The notes under the pieces were generated by a model. It had not been told where the DNA came from and did not search any database. It saw only the letters and a list, made by a program, of their open reading frames with translations. A DNA stretch of 26,667 bases. It comes from Streptomyces ochraceiscleroticus. GTDB lineage: Bacteria; Actinomycetota; Actinomycetes; Streptomycetales; Streptomycetaceae. The translations under genes and the position numbers were made by a program. How positions within the stretch are numbered: the stretch's first letter is position 1; every line of letters begins with the position of its first letter. This document shows, piece by piece, positions 8,273-15,337 of this stretch. Location: contig NZ_JOAX01000053.1 of the NCBI RefSeq assembly GCF_000720485.1, forward strand, positions 1-26,667, written 5' to 3'.

Positions 8273-8833
8273 GTGATCGAGGCGGAGCTGAAAGCCAGGG
8301 TCCACCACCCCGAGGACGTACTGCAGGCGCTGGAGTCCCGCGCGGCCGGCCGCGCCGAGGTCTACCAGGACACCTACTACGACACCCCGGACAACCGCTT
8401 GGAGACGGAGGACCGCGAACTGCGCGTGCGCACCGTGCACGGCCCCGACGACACTCGCTCGGTCCTGACGTACAAGACCGCCCGGGTCGATGAGGTCTCC
8501 GGCTCGAAACCGGAGCACGAGACGCACATCAGCAACCCCGAGGCGGTACACACCATGCTGCAAGGCCTCGGCTACCTCCAGGCCGTCGCGTTCGAGAAGC
8601 GCTGCCGCAACTTCAGCTTCGCCGCCCACGGCCGGCCGATGCTCGCCACCCTCGTCCGCGTCCCCGAGATCGAGGGCACCTTCCTCGAAGTCGAGACCCA
8701 GGCTCAGGACGAGCACGAGCTGCCGGCGGCGCTGGACGCCGTCCGCACCGTGATGACCGAGCTCGGCCTCACCGACACCGACTTCACCACAGAGCAGTAC
8801 ACCGACGCCGTACGACAACACCGGGCCCGGTGA
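8273..8833 (+). CDS. CYTH-domain protein (class IV adenylate cyclase-like)
   Basis: A GTG at 8273, preceded by AAAGGGG, starts a 186-residue protein. It opens with IEAELKAR, the ExExK signature of the CYTH fold (Glu3, Glu5, Lys7). Further tunnel strands are YQDTYYDTPDNRLETEDREL, RVRTVHG, SVLTYKTAR and TFLEVETQAQDEHELPAALD. CYTH enzymes hydrolyse or cyclise triphosphates with divalent metal: thiamine triphosphatase, tripolyphosphatase or class IV adenylyl cyclase. Which of these applies cannot be told from sequence. It is coupled to the XRE gene. I infer that the product or substrate could be the signal read by the regulator's C-terminal domain. Confidence 0.85.
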   Translation: MIEAELKARVHHPEDVLQALESRAAGRAEVYQDTYYDTPDNRLETEDRELRVRTVHGPDDTRSVLTYKTARVDEVSGSKPEHETHISNPEAVHTMLQGLGYLQAVAFEKRCRNFSFAAHGRPMLATLVRVPEIEGTFLEVETQAQDEHELPAALDAVRTVMTELGLTDTDFTTEQYTDAVRQHRAR

Positions 8834-8953
8834 AGGCATCACGCAGGTCAAGCAGCGACCACGCGATGCCGGATTTCTCGCCTCACGGCGGTCTTGCGGG
8901 CGGTCAGCACCGATTGGTTGGCTGATCGTCCCAATGACCAGGAGGGGAAAACC

Positions 8954-9076
8954 ATGGCAGCGAACGAGGCATTAGGCGAGTCGGAGCACCTGAAGTCGCT
9001 GATCATCAGCACCGCGCAGGAGCTGTGGGAGGACAAGGTGGCTGTATACGTGAGTCGCGATGTCGTTTGTCGGTGA
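8954..9076 (+). pseudogene. Truncated 5' part of an unidentified gene (40 codons)
   Basis: AGGAGGGG about seven bases before ATG 8954 is one of the best ribosome binding sites in the window. The peptide MAANEALGESEHLKSLIIST followed by AQELWEDKVAVYV looks like the start of a real helical protein. It then runs into an inverted repeat (from 9037) and stops at 9076. I interpret it as a gene cut off by whatever brought in the repeat. The family is not recognisable from 30 residues. Confidence 0.45.
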
Positions 9077-9090
9077 CTTCGGGAGTCACT
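9037..9090 (+). repeat. Left 54-bp inverted repeat flanking the terpene synthase segment
   Basis: The segment matches the reverse complement of 10515-10568. The inner 29 bases (9062-9090) differ at only two positions from the partner and include the palindrome GTGACTTCGGGAGTCAC. The outer 25 bases match more loosely, beginning with GGTGGCTGTAT against GTTGGCTGTGT. The position just outside a transposase fragment fits the end of a mobile element. Confidence 0.7.
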
Positions 9091-9179
9091 CCAGCTGATG
9101 GATAGCCACGTTGTGGTGACGCGTACTGCAACGACCGTTCGGCTGCATGGGTGAAGCTCTGCGAGGACGATCGGCGGCT

Positions 9180-9236
9180 GTGGCTCGTACTTCGCTGGGT
9201 CTGGAAGAACTTGTCGAGCACTGGACGCTGCTGCAG
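9180..9236 (+). pseudogene. Probable Tn3-family (DUF4158-type) transposase N-terminal fragment
   Basis: From a GTG at 9180 the frame reads VARTSLGLEELVEHWTLLQ. The pattern of a basic start followed by LEELVEHWTLL resembles the first residues of actinobacterial Tn3-type transposases. After the Q the similarity stops, and the frame drifts into sequence upstream of the terpene synthase. The fragment lies 90 bases inside the left inverted repeat, where a Tn3-type tnpA start could be. It is only 19 residues, so the assignment rests on memory of the motif. Confidence 0.35.
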
Positions 9237-9338
9237 TTCGCCCTTGGCGTGTCCGACGAGCTGGTCCTGGCTGCCCCGCACGGTCCGATGAAGAACACCT
9301 GCCGTCGGCGGAACCGGCGATTTGGGAGGACTCCTGTC

Positions 9339-10376
9339 GTGAACCCGTCCGTGACGCCCGCGATCGAGCTGCCGCTCCCGACCCGTCAACATCCACATGC
9401 CTCGCAGATCGAGGCGCACACCCGTGCCTGGGCCGCACAGTTCGGCCTGGTCCGCAGCGAAGCCTGCGCGAAGGCCCTTGCCCGCAGCCGCTTCGGAGAG
9501 TTCGGCGCGTACACCTATCCCACCGCGCCGCTGCCTGAGGCACAGCTTGTCGCGGACTGGCTGGCCTGGCTGTTCCTTATCGACGACCAGTATGAAGAGG
9601 GCGCCTACGGCACTGGCTCCCGGTGGTCGGACGTCACCGCCGCCGTGCGGGGTGTCCTGGAACCCGGGCAAACAGCCGGCCCGCTGGCGGACGCGCCGCT
9701 GATCCGGGCGCTGGCCGACATCTCTCACCGCCTCGACCGGCTCGTGACACCCGCGTGGAAGACACGCTTCACCCGGCACTTCCTGGCCACCATGAACGCC
9801 GCCCTGCACGAGATCCAGCTCCGCGACGCGGGAACCCCGCCTCCGCTCAGCGACTACATCGCCCTGCGCCGGGACTCTGGGGCCATCATCCCCAGCTTCG
9901 ACCTGATCGAGGTGTGCGCGCACCTGGAACTGCCCGAAGCCGCGTACGGATCGTCGGCCTACCAGGAGATCACCGTGGCCGGTACGGACATCGTTGCCTG
10001 GACCAACGACCTGTACTCCGTCGACAAGGAGGCCGCCTGCGGCATCGTCACCAACCTCGTCCTGGTGCTGCAGCACGAACGCCACCTCGACCGGCAGCAG
10101 GCACTCGCCACGGCACGGATGCTCATCAACGACCGGATCCGGGACTTCCTCGCCGCCGAACGGCTTCTGACCGACGCCACCAGCCGTATCCGCCCGGACG
10201 ACACTCCACGCGAGCAGATCGCCCAGTGCGCCCAGGGGGTCCGCGACTGGGTCGCGGGCTCCAACCAGTGGCACGCAGACGGCACCGACCGCTATGACCA
10301 GCCGCCCCCCAGCGCGCCGGCACCCCTCATCGAGGACCTCCTCGCTCCGGCCATCCACACCACGGAGCAGAGGTGA
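9339..10376 (+). CDS. Class I terpene synthase (probable sesquiterpene cyclase)
   Basis: The GTG at 9339 has GGGAGGA at 9324-9330, correctly spaced; the frame readable upstream back to 9147 is not part of the gene. The 345-residue product carries every class I hallmark: the aspartate-rich motif DDQYE at residues 82-86, the NSE triad NDLYSVDKE (Asn223, Ser227, Glu231) and the Arg318-Tyr319 pair about 87 residues later. These bind three Mg2+ ions and the diphosphate of farnesyl or geranyl diphosphate. Length and motifs match bacterial single-domain cyclases such as pentalenene synthase. The product is not predictable from sequence. No P450 or prenyltransferase is adjacent, so it probably works as a lone volatile or scaffold enzyme using primary-metabolism FPP. 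It lies between 54-bp inverted repeats. Confidence 0.93.
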   Translation: MNPSVTPAIELPLPTRQHPHASQIEAHTRAWAAQFGLVRSEACAKALARSRFGEFGAYTYPTAPLPEAQLVADWLAWLFLIDDQYEEGAYGTGSRWSDVTAAVRGVLEPGQTAGPLADAPLIRALADISHRLDRLVTPAWKTRFTRHFLATMNAALHEIQLRDAGTPPPLSDYIALRRDSGAIIPSFDLIEVCAHLELPEAAYGSSAYQEITVAGTDIVAWTNDLYSVDKEAACGIVTNLVLVLQHERHLDRQQALATARMLINDRIRDFLAAERLLTDATSRIRPDDTPREQIAQCAQGVRDWVAGSNQWHADGTDRYDQPPPSAPAPLIEDLLAPAIHTTEQR

Positions 10377-10514
10377 CCGGCCCTCCTCTTCGTGGCATCA
10401 GGCCACGCCGGAGGTACTCGGCACGGGACCGCAGAGGCTTCCTTGGCCCCCCGCCAGCGTCCCGCCGGTTGCAGGTGTACCGGAAGGGCGTGGACGCTCG
10501 CACAGCGCCACCCA

Positions 10515-10568
10515 AGTGACTCCCCAAGTCACCAACAAACGACTCCCGAAGTCACCGACACAGCCAAC
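10515..10568 (-). repeat. Right 54-bp inverted repeat flanking the terpene synthase segment
   Basis: This is the inverted partner of 9037-9090. It contains two overlapping versions of the core: AGTGACTCCCCAAGTCACC from 10515 and GACTCCCGAAGTCACCGACA from 10541. The outer end reads CACAGCCAAC, matching the left repeat's outer GGTGGCTG in reverse. A ligase relic begins directly after it. Confidence 0.7.
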
Positions 10569-10569
10569 A

Positions 10570-10613
10570 GGGAGCCGGTGAGGGAGCCGGCGATAGCCTC
10601 GGTGGATTCGCGT
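10570..10613 (-). pseudogene. ATP-dependent DNA ligase relic, internal C-terminal piece
   Basis: This stretch matches 880-925 of the first ligase copy at most positions and in the same orientation. On the minus strand it encodes the region VRESTEAIAGSLTG, just after motif V. Only about 44 bases survive, abutting the right inverted repeat on one side and unrelated sequence on the other. Confidence 0.65.
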
Positions 10614-10898
10614 ACACACTGGTGGACTGTCGGTATTCGAGGGTTGCAGTATTCGCCGTAGAGCGAGCAGCTCCGTACCCGGCTTGGTCACGTCAGCGGT
10701 GACAAGGTGTAAAGCTCTCGCCGCAACGGGCGCTGTCTGCGCGAAGACGCCGAATCAAGAAGAAGACCCGCCTCTTGCGGTGAACCCGCCGGCCGCCCGC
10801 GCTCCGGTGCGGGCCTTCGCCCTCTGCCACCGCGCCATACGGCCCCCCTACCGGCATCGGCAATCCCGCGCGGCCGAAGGCTCCCGGCGCTACAAGGT
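10614..10898. other. Gap with no supported gene
   Basis: Several overlapping frames exist on both strands, but all are arginine/proline-rich, lack ribosome binding sites and match nothing I know. With 10377-10514, which holds only a weak 6-bp stem-loop (10391-10407) after the terpene synthase stop, this is non-coding or decayed DNA between the transposon-like segment and the SnoaL-like gene. Confidence 0.45.
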
Positions 10899-11318
10899 TC
10901 ACGGCGCCGGTACCGCACCGATCTGCTGCATCACCCCGAGGAGATCGGGCTGGCCCCGTTCGCCGACGATCCGGCCGTCGGCCAGGTAGTAGAAGTTCAT
11001 GGCCTGCACCGAGATCGTGTTGCCGCTCGCCGGGATCCCGAAAAATTCACCGTCGTGGGTTCCCCTCATGGTGAACCGCGCGGCCACAGTGTCGCCTTCG
11101 GCGACCGTCTCCTCCAGCGTCCACTGAACGTCCGGGAAGGCGCTGCGCATCATCCCGATGACTTCCAAGTACCCATCGGGCCCCCGCAGTGGTTCCGGGT
11201 GACTGGGCGCGTGGAACACCGCGTCCGAAGAAATGACCTCGCGGGCGAGATCCTCGTTGCCCGTGTTGATGAACTCGACGAAACGGTTCATCACTGACTC
11301 GGTGGACTGCGATGGCAT
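10899..11318 (-). CDS. SnoaL-like / NTF2-fold protein (ester cyclase type)
   Basis: The ATG at 11318, with GGAGAGG nine bases upstream, gives 139 residues beginning MPSQSTESVMNRFVEFINTG. Features of the SnoaL-like fold are NEDLAREVISSDAVFHAPSH, LRGPDGYLEVIGMMRSAFPD and DTVAARFTMRGTHDGEFFGI, ending NFYYLADGRIVGERGQPDLL. The frame is open further upstream to 11471, but that would cross the operator region and is rejected. The fold includes polyketide cyclases, ester cyclases and small-molecule-binding proteins. It is divergent from a PadR regulator across two palindromes, so PadR probably controls it. The substrate is unknown. Confidence 0.85.
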   Translation of the reverse strand: MPSQSTESVMNRFVEFINTGNEDLAREVISSDAVFHAPSHPEPLRGPDGYLEVIGMMRSAFPDVQWTLEETVAEGDTVAARFTMRGTHDGEFFGIPASGNTISVQAMNFYYLADGRIVGERGQPDLLGVMQQIGAVPAP

Positions 11319-11363
11319 CTTGCTGTGCCTCTCCGAAGACGTTTGGACGGGTACCGCGAGCGT

Positions 11364-11396
11364 AACATCGAATCGATGTTCACATCGTTTCGATGT
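11364..11396. promoter_or_regulatory. Two tandem palindromes, candidate PadR operators
   Basis: AACATCGAATCGATGTT at 11364-11380 is a perfect palindrome with 8-bp arms around one base. ACATCGTTTCGATGT at 11382-11396 repeats the same ACATCG/CGATGT arms around three bases. They lie between the SnoaL-like start (11318) and the PadR start (11418). PadR proteins commonly bind ATGT/ACAT-type dyads, so self-regulation plus control of the divergent gene is a reasonable inference. Confidence 0.7.
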
Positions 11397-11417
11397 TCTG
11401 CGTGCGAAGATGGACCC

Positions 11418-11996
11418 ATGCTGGAACTCGCGATACTCGGCTTCCTCGCCGAGGGACCCCTGCCTGGACACGAGCTGCGCCGCCGCGTCTCACAGCTGAC
11501 CGGCTATACGCGGCCGGTCAGTGACGGCAGCCTGTATCCGGCGATCAACCGTCTGACCAAGGCGGGCTTGATCGAGCGGCGCGCCGACCCAGCCGCGGGG
11601 GCGGCCCGATACGTGCTCAGCCTGACCGCGGCCGGACGGGCCGAAATGCTGCAGCGCCTGCGCAAGCCCGCCGACCACGAGATCACCGACTTCACCCGGT
11701 TCTACGTCGTCCTGGCCTTCCTCTCCCACCTGCCCGACGTGGCCGAACAGCACGTGGTGCTGCGCAGACGGCTGGAGTTCCTGGAAGAACCGGCGAGCTT
11801 CTTCTACGACAACGAGCGGCCCCTGCGTGCCGAGGAGATCGCCGACCCCTACCGGCGGGGCATGCTGCTCACCGCCCGCGCCACCAGCCGCGCCGAACGG
11901 ACCTGGCTGCGCGAGATCCTCGGGGAGAAGCCGCCCGCATTCGACACCGCATGCACCGACAGCGATCCGCATGCGCCCGCCGCTCCCGCGAGCTGA
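11418..11996 (+). CDS. PadR family transcriptional regulator
   Basis: This 192-residue protein starts MLELAILGFLAEGPLPGHEL at the ATG 11418, the standard PadR opening. The winged helix covers about residues 1-75 (VSDGSLYPAINRLTKAGLIE, then a wing with RYVLSLTAAGRAEM). The C-terminal helical dimerisation domain contains TRFYVVLAFLSHLPDVAEQH. Upstream ribosome binding sequence is weak. A longer open frame to 11325 runs through the operators and is rejected. The gene lies divergent from the SnoaL-like gene and just upstream of an oxidoreductase whose natural ATG is 20 bases past its stop, so it may regulate both sides. Confidence 0.9.
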   Translation: MLELAILGFLAEGPLPGHELRRRVSQLTGYTRPVSDGSLYPAINRLTKAGLIERRADPAAGAARYVLSLTAAGRAEMLQRLRKPADHEITDFTRFYVVLAFLSHLPDVAEQHVVLRRRLEFLEEPASFFYDNERPLRAEEIADPYRRGMLLTARATSRAERTWLREILGEKPPAFDTACTDSDPHAPAAPAS

Positions 11997-12993
11997 CCGT
12001 CCACGGAGGTACCCCCATGCTTGCTTCCTGGACCAGGGCCCCGCCGCCGATGTCCTGCACGTCGGTGAACTACCTGATCCCGTCCCCGGCCCCGGCGAGG
12101 TCCGCGTCCGTGTCACCGTCTCGGGCGTCAACCCCGGCGACACCAAGAAGCGGCGCGGCTGGCTCGGCTCGTCCATGCCCTATCCACGGGTGATCCCGCA
12201 CGGCGACGCCGCCGGAGTCATCGACGCCGTGGGCGCCCAAGTCGACGCCCGCCGCGTCGGACAGCGGGTCTGGGTATACGGCGCCCAGTCGTACCGCCCC
12301 TTCGGCACCGCCGCCCAGTACACCGTCGTACCCGACCACCAAGCCGTACCTCTGCCAGATCATCTGACTGATGAGCTGGGGGCGAGCCTCGGCATCCCCG
12401 GCATCACCGCCCACCGCACCGTCTTCGCCGACGGCCCGGTCGACGGCCGACTGGTCCTGGTCCACGGAGTCCTTGGCGGCGTCGGCTCCCTGGCCGCCCA
12501 GCTCGCCCACTGGGCCGGCGCGACTTTGATCGCGACCGTCCGCCGCACCGCGGACCTCGACCGCGTCGACCCGGCCGTCGTCTCCCACGCCGTCGCCCTG
12601 GATACCGACGACCCCGCCGCGGCCATCCGCTCGTACGCGCCACGGGGCGTCGACCGGATCATCGAGGTCGCGCTGTCCGACAACGCCGATCTCGACAACG
12701 CCGTCGCCGCCAACAACGCCGTCATCGCCGCCTACGCCACCCGCACGGACCGCACCGAGATCCCCTTCTGGCCGCTGCTGTTCAACAACGTCACCCTGCG
12801 GCTGCTCGGCAGCGACGACTTCCCCGCCAGGGCCAAGCGCCAGGCCGCCCGCGACCTCACCTCCGCAGCCGCCGTCGGCGCCCTCACTGTCGCCGTCGGC
12901 CACCGTCACCCACTGGACGACATCGCCAAGGCCCACGACCACGTTGACGCCGGCGGTGGCCACGGCCGCATCCTGCTCACCATCCCCCAATAG
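11971..12993 (+). CDS. MDR/zinc-free alcohol dehydrogenase (quinone reductase type), probable frameshift at start
   Basis: The body of the protein (GPAADVLHVGELPDPVPGPG, GVNPGDTKKRRGW, HGDAAGVIDAVG, then the cofactor motif HGVLGGVGSLAAQLAHWAGA) is a medium-chain dehydrogenase/reductase of the NADPH:quinone reductase type. The catalytic zinc ligands are absent, as expected for this branch. The best start by ribosome binding site (GGAGG before ATG 12017) lies in a different frame from the body. Losing one base just after that ATG would explain it. As written, the only in-frame ATG is 11971, inside the end of padR. The gene is therefore either translated from 11971 with an odd leader, or broken, or misread by one base. 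Confidence 0.75.
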   Translation: MRPPLPRADRPRRYPHACFLDQGPAADVLHVGELPDPVPGPGEVRVRVTVSGVNPGDTKKRRGWLGSSMPYPRVIPHGDAAGVIDAVGAQVDARRVGQRVWVYGAQSYRPFGTAAQYTVVPDHQAVPLPDHLTDELGASLGIPGITAHRTVFADGPVDGRLVLVHGVLGGVGSLAAQLAHWAGATLIATVRRTADLDRVDPAVVSHAVALDTDDPAAAIRSYAPRGVDRIIEVALSDNADLDNAVAANNAVIAAYATRTDRTEIPFWPLLFNNVTLRLLGSDDFPARAKRQAARDLTSAAAVGALTVAVGHRHPLDDIAKAHDHVDAGGGHGRILLTIPQ

Positions 12994-13036
12994 CGCAGAC
13001 TCGGAACACTGCCCTGCTCAACTGCCTAACTCTGCG

Positions 13037-13447
13037 GGGCGGCCCGGCGCTCGGCGTACGGGCGGGCGGTGAGGTCGACGTCCTGGTGGAGGAGGTCGAA
13101 GGCGACGAAGTGGACCGGGTGCTGCTCGGCCAGGCGCGCGGCGGTCGCCGCACGGCGGTTCAGCCGCCGGGTGAGGTGTTCGAAAGCGAGGCGCCCGTCG
13201 GCCCAGATGACCACTTCGCCGTCCAGGACGACGTCGTACGGCAGCTCGGCGGCCGCGGCGACCAGTCGTGGAAGGCGCCGGTGAGGTCGGTGCCGTGCCG
13301 GGAACGCAGCAGCGTCTGCTCCTGGCCGTGGGCGAGCAGGGCGCGAAAGCCGTCCCATTTGGGTTCCGCGGCCCAGCCGGCCGGCAGGTGGAAGGTGTCG
13401 ACCGGCTGGGCCAGCATCGGCTCGCGCGGCATTTCCATGATCGACAT
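13037..13447 (-). pseudogene. ATP-dependent DNA ligase fragment, N-terminal half with frameshift
   Basis: From 13447 the minus strand encodes MSIMEMPREPMLAQPVDTFH, then EPKWDGFRALLAHGQEQT, up to about 13266. There the frame shifts by one base, and the protein continues as AAELPYDVVLDGEVVIWADG, HFVAFDLLHQDVDLTARPYA and ERRAA before ending abruptly near 13037, next to the end of the dehydrogenase gene. Motif I (KWDG) is intact but motifs IV and V are absent, so the fragment cannot be a working ligase even if the frameshift is an error. At the site where the first ligase copy is shifted, this copy keeps the original base. Confidence 0.85.
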
Positions 13448-13512
13448 TTACCACGGTTCCCGACCTGCACCGGGCACGGTGGGCCGGGAGCGGTACGGCG
13501 GTGGTGTCGGTG

Positions 13513-13911
13513 TCAGCCCTGGGCGTGTTCGTATTGGACGTGCTGCTGCCCGCAGCCGGCGGCCAGGTCGTGGAGGGTCTTCACCTCCGTACGGTCGGCG
13601 GTGAGCTCCCAGCGGAGTTTGGTGCCCACCCAGTCGGCGAGGTAGATGCAGCGGGCGTCGGCCGAGTGGGAGGCGCCGGAGTACCAGGCTTCGGCCAGCG
13701 GGACCATGTGGTCGATGTCCAGGCCGCGAGGGTCGGTGACGGTCTGCTGGTCGTAGTAGCTAAGCCACTCGCCCGACACGATCTTGCAGCGGTCGCCCTT
13801 GTCCACGGGCTTGCGTGACTCGGCGATGAGCACTTCGTTGCGGGTCGAGCAGCCGTCGCGGTCCTCATCGATCCAGTGGCGGAAGCTGGTGCGCTGGTAG
13901 GTCCAAACCAC
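13513..13911 (-). CDS. HNH endonuclease family protein with an internal deletion
   Basis: The frame encodes YQRTSFRHWIDEDRDGCSTR, then LDIDHMVPLAEAWYSGA, then DARCIYLADWVGTKLRWELT. These are the first and last parts of the actinobacterial secreted HNH (DUF1524-like) family. In relatives about 40-45 residues containing the conserved NRSK segment lie between the SGA and ARC parts; here they are missing without loss of frame, so half of the catalytic site is gone. The frame is open upstream past 14030 but has no ATG or GTG, and no signal peptide is seen. The gene therefore also appears N-terminally truncated, and it overlaps the start of the pentapeptide-like gene antisense. The GTG at 13911 is the only start available. 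Probably inactive. Confidence 0.65.
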   Translation of the reverse strand: MVWTYQRTSFRHWIDEDRDGCSTRNEVLIAESRKPVDKGDRCKIVSGEWLSYYDQQTVTDPRGLDIDHMVPLAEAWYSGASHSADARCIYLADWVGTKLRWELTADRTEVKTLHDLAAGCGQQHVQYEHAQG

Positions 13912-13943
13912 CCGCGCGTAGGACGTGCTCGAGGTGGGAGGGC

Positions 13944-15056
13944 GTGTCCGGCCCTCCTCCGTCAGCAGGCCGACGACGCGCCCGCTGGGCCGGAACCGGC
14001 GCGCGGTCCGGACGGTCTCAGCTATGTGAGGACCCTTTCCCCCGGCGCCGGGCGGAACGGCGCGGCCTGCGCTTGTGGCACGTCTGGATCGTCCTCCCGG
14101 CTGTCTTCCTCACCGCGGTCGTCACGGCCGCCGGTGTGTTCTTCACCGTCTGGGCCCTGCTGGGCTCTCAGGGCCTCAAACCCGAGTCCCAGCTCACCGC
14201 CAAGACGCTGTTCGACCTGGTGAAACTGTCCTTCGGGGTGGTCGCGGGAGCCGGTGCCCTGGTGGCCCTGGTCGTGGCCTACCGGCGCCAGCGGGTGGAC
14301 GAGAACGCCGCCCTGCGGGATGCCACCCGGCTGCACACCGAGCGGTTCACCACCGCCGTCTCCCAGCTCGGCCAGGAGTCCGCCGCGGTCCGCCTGGGCG
14401 GCGTGCACGCCCTGGCGGGCCTCTCCGACGACGCCCCCACCCGCGCCCTGCGGCAGACCTGCATCGACGTCCTGTGCGCCTACCTCCGCCTGCCGTACAC
14501 CACCGAGGTCGATCTCCCGCCGGATGACATGGAAGCTCGGCACGCGTACCAGGCCCTGCGGGAAGTCCGGCACACGATCATCCGCCTCATCCGCGACCAC
14601 CCACACTCCTGGCAAGGCCACGACCTGGACTTCACCGGCGTCGCCTTCGACGGCGGCGACCTCAGCCACGCGACGTTTTCCGGTGGCACGGTCCGCTTCA
14701 CCGGCGCGAGCTTCTTCGGCTGCACGGTCGACTTCACCGGCGCGACGTTCTCCGGCGGCACGACTGACTTCGCCGGCGCGACGTTCTCCGGCGGCACGGT
14801 CGACTTCTTGGACGCGACGTTCTCCAGCAGCACGGTCGTCCACTTCCGCGCAACGTTCTCCGGCGGCACCGTCTACTTCACCGGCGTGCCGTTCGCCGGC
14901 GGTATGGTCGACTTCACCGGCGCGACGTTCTCCGGCGGCGCGGTCGACTTCACCGACGCGCGGGGTGACAGTCCACGTGGCCTGGTTCCGCGACCTCGGG
15001 AGCCCATGCCAGTTGGACTGGCCTTGCCCTCGGCATGGCATCCAGACTCGCCCTGA
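13944..15056 (+). CDS. Membrane-anchored pentapeptide-like repeat protein
   Basis: The frame from GTG 13944 gives 370 residues. The first 45 are arginine-rich and probably over-extended; a TTG at about 14073 is an alternative start. Two membrane helices follow: WIVLPAVFLTAVVTAAGVFF and LVKLSFGVVAGAGALVALVV. Next comes a cytosolic helical segment typical of Streptomyces pentapeptide proteins, with RLHTERFTTAVSQLGQESAA and VRLGGVHALAGLSDDAPTRA. The last third is a repeat block of about eight units like DFTGATFSGGTV. The repeat step is 12 residues, with phenylalanines 5 and 7 apart, not the plain five-residue step. The role is unknown. The C-terminus after DFTDA is atypical and may be read-through past a lost natural end. 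Confidence 0.8.
   Translation: MSGPPPSAGRRRARWAGTGARSGRSQLCEDPFPRRRAERRGLRLWHVWIVLPAVFLTAVVTAAGVFFTVWALLGSQGLKPESQLTAKTLFDLVKLSFGVVAGAGALVALVVAYRRQRVDENAALRDATRLHTERFTTAVSQLGQESAAVRLGGVHALAGLSDDAPTRALRQTCIDVLCAYLRLPYTTEVDLPPDDMEARHAYQALREVRHTIIRLIRDHPHSWQGHDLDFTGVAFDGGDLSHATFSGGTVRFTGASFFGCTVDFTGATFSGGTTDFAGATFSGGTVDFLDATFSSSTVVHFRATFSGGTVYFTGVPFAGGMVDFTGATFSGGAVDFTDARGDSPRGLVPRPREPMPVGLALPSAWHPDSP
14629..14967 (+). repeat. 36-bp tandem coding repeat (12-residue units)
   Basis: About eight to nine units of 36 bases, built around TTCTCCGGCGGCACGGTCG and CACCGGCGCGACG, encode variants of DFTGATFSGGTV. One unit (SHATFSGGTV) is shortened to 10 residues. Units 14712-14820 and 14928-14950 are nearly identical at the DNA level, showing recent duplication or homogenisation. 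Confidence 0.75.
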
Positions 15057-15151
15057 GCCGAGGCCAGAAGGTGTGGCCGCAGTGCACCGACAGTCCAGGA
15101 CAGCGGCCACCGGGCTGCCCGCGCGCTGCTTGCTCGCGACCAGGCGCCCGT

Positions 15152-15214
15152 AGTGACTCCCAAGCTCATCGACATTGATGACGGGCCTGGCCCGGGAAGT
15201 GACTTCCGGAGTTG
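15152..15214. repeat. Degenerate copies of the terpene-synthase flanking repeat
   Basis: AGTGACTCCCAAGCTCATCG at 15152-15171 resembles the core AGTGACTCCCGAAGTCACCG of the inverted repeats at 9062-9090 and 10515-10568. At 15199-15214, GTGACTTCCGGAGTTG is a second, inverted, weaker match. The pair is arranged as an imperfect inverted repeat 30 bases apart. Confidence 0.45.
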
Positions 15215-15337
15215 TCCTTTGACAGCGAAGTTAGTCGGGTGGAGTGCGCTGACCAGGGGCGACTGGGTTGGATGTCAAGGAGAGGCTGGCCATTCACTCA
15301 GGAGATGCCAGACAGCGGTTGAGAGTGAAGGCCGTAT

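Noticed and set aside
7478..8851. 457-codon minus-strand frame
   Set aside because: Antisense shadow of the XRE and CYTH genes, which have clear domains and ribosome binding sites.
9006..10358. 450-codon minus-strand frame
   Set aside because: Antisense of the terpene synthase, whose motifs are complete.
12070..12990. 306-codon minus-strand glycine/valine/aspartate-rich frame
   Set aside because: Mirror of the dehydrogenase gene; no ribosome binding site and low-complexity composition.
14629..14967. Regular 36-bp repeats, considered as a CRISPR array
   Set aside because: There are no unique spacers; the repeats are contiguous, in frame and encode a protein repeat.
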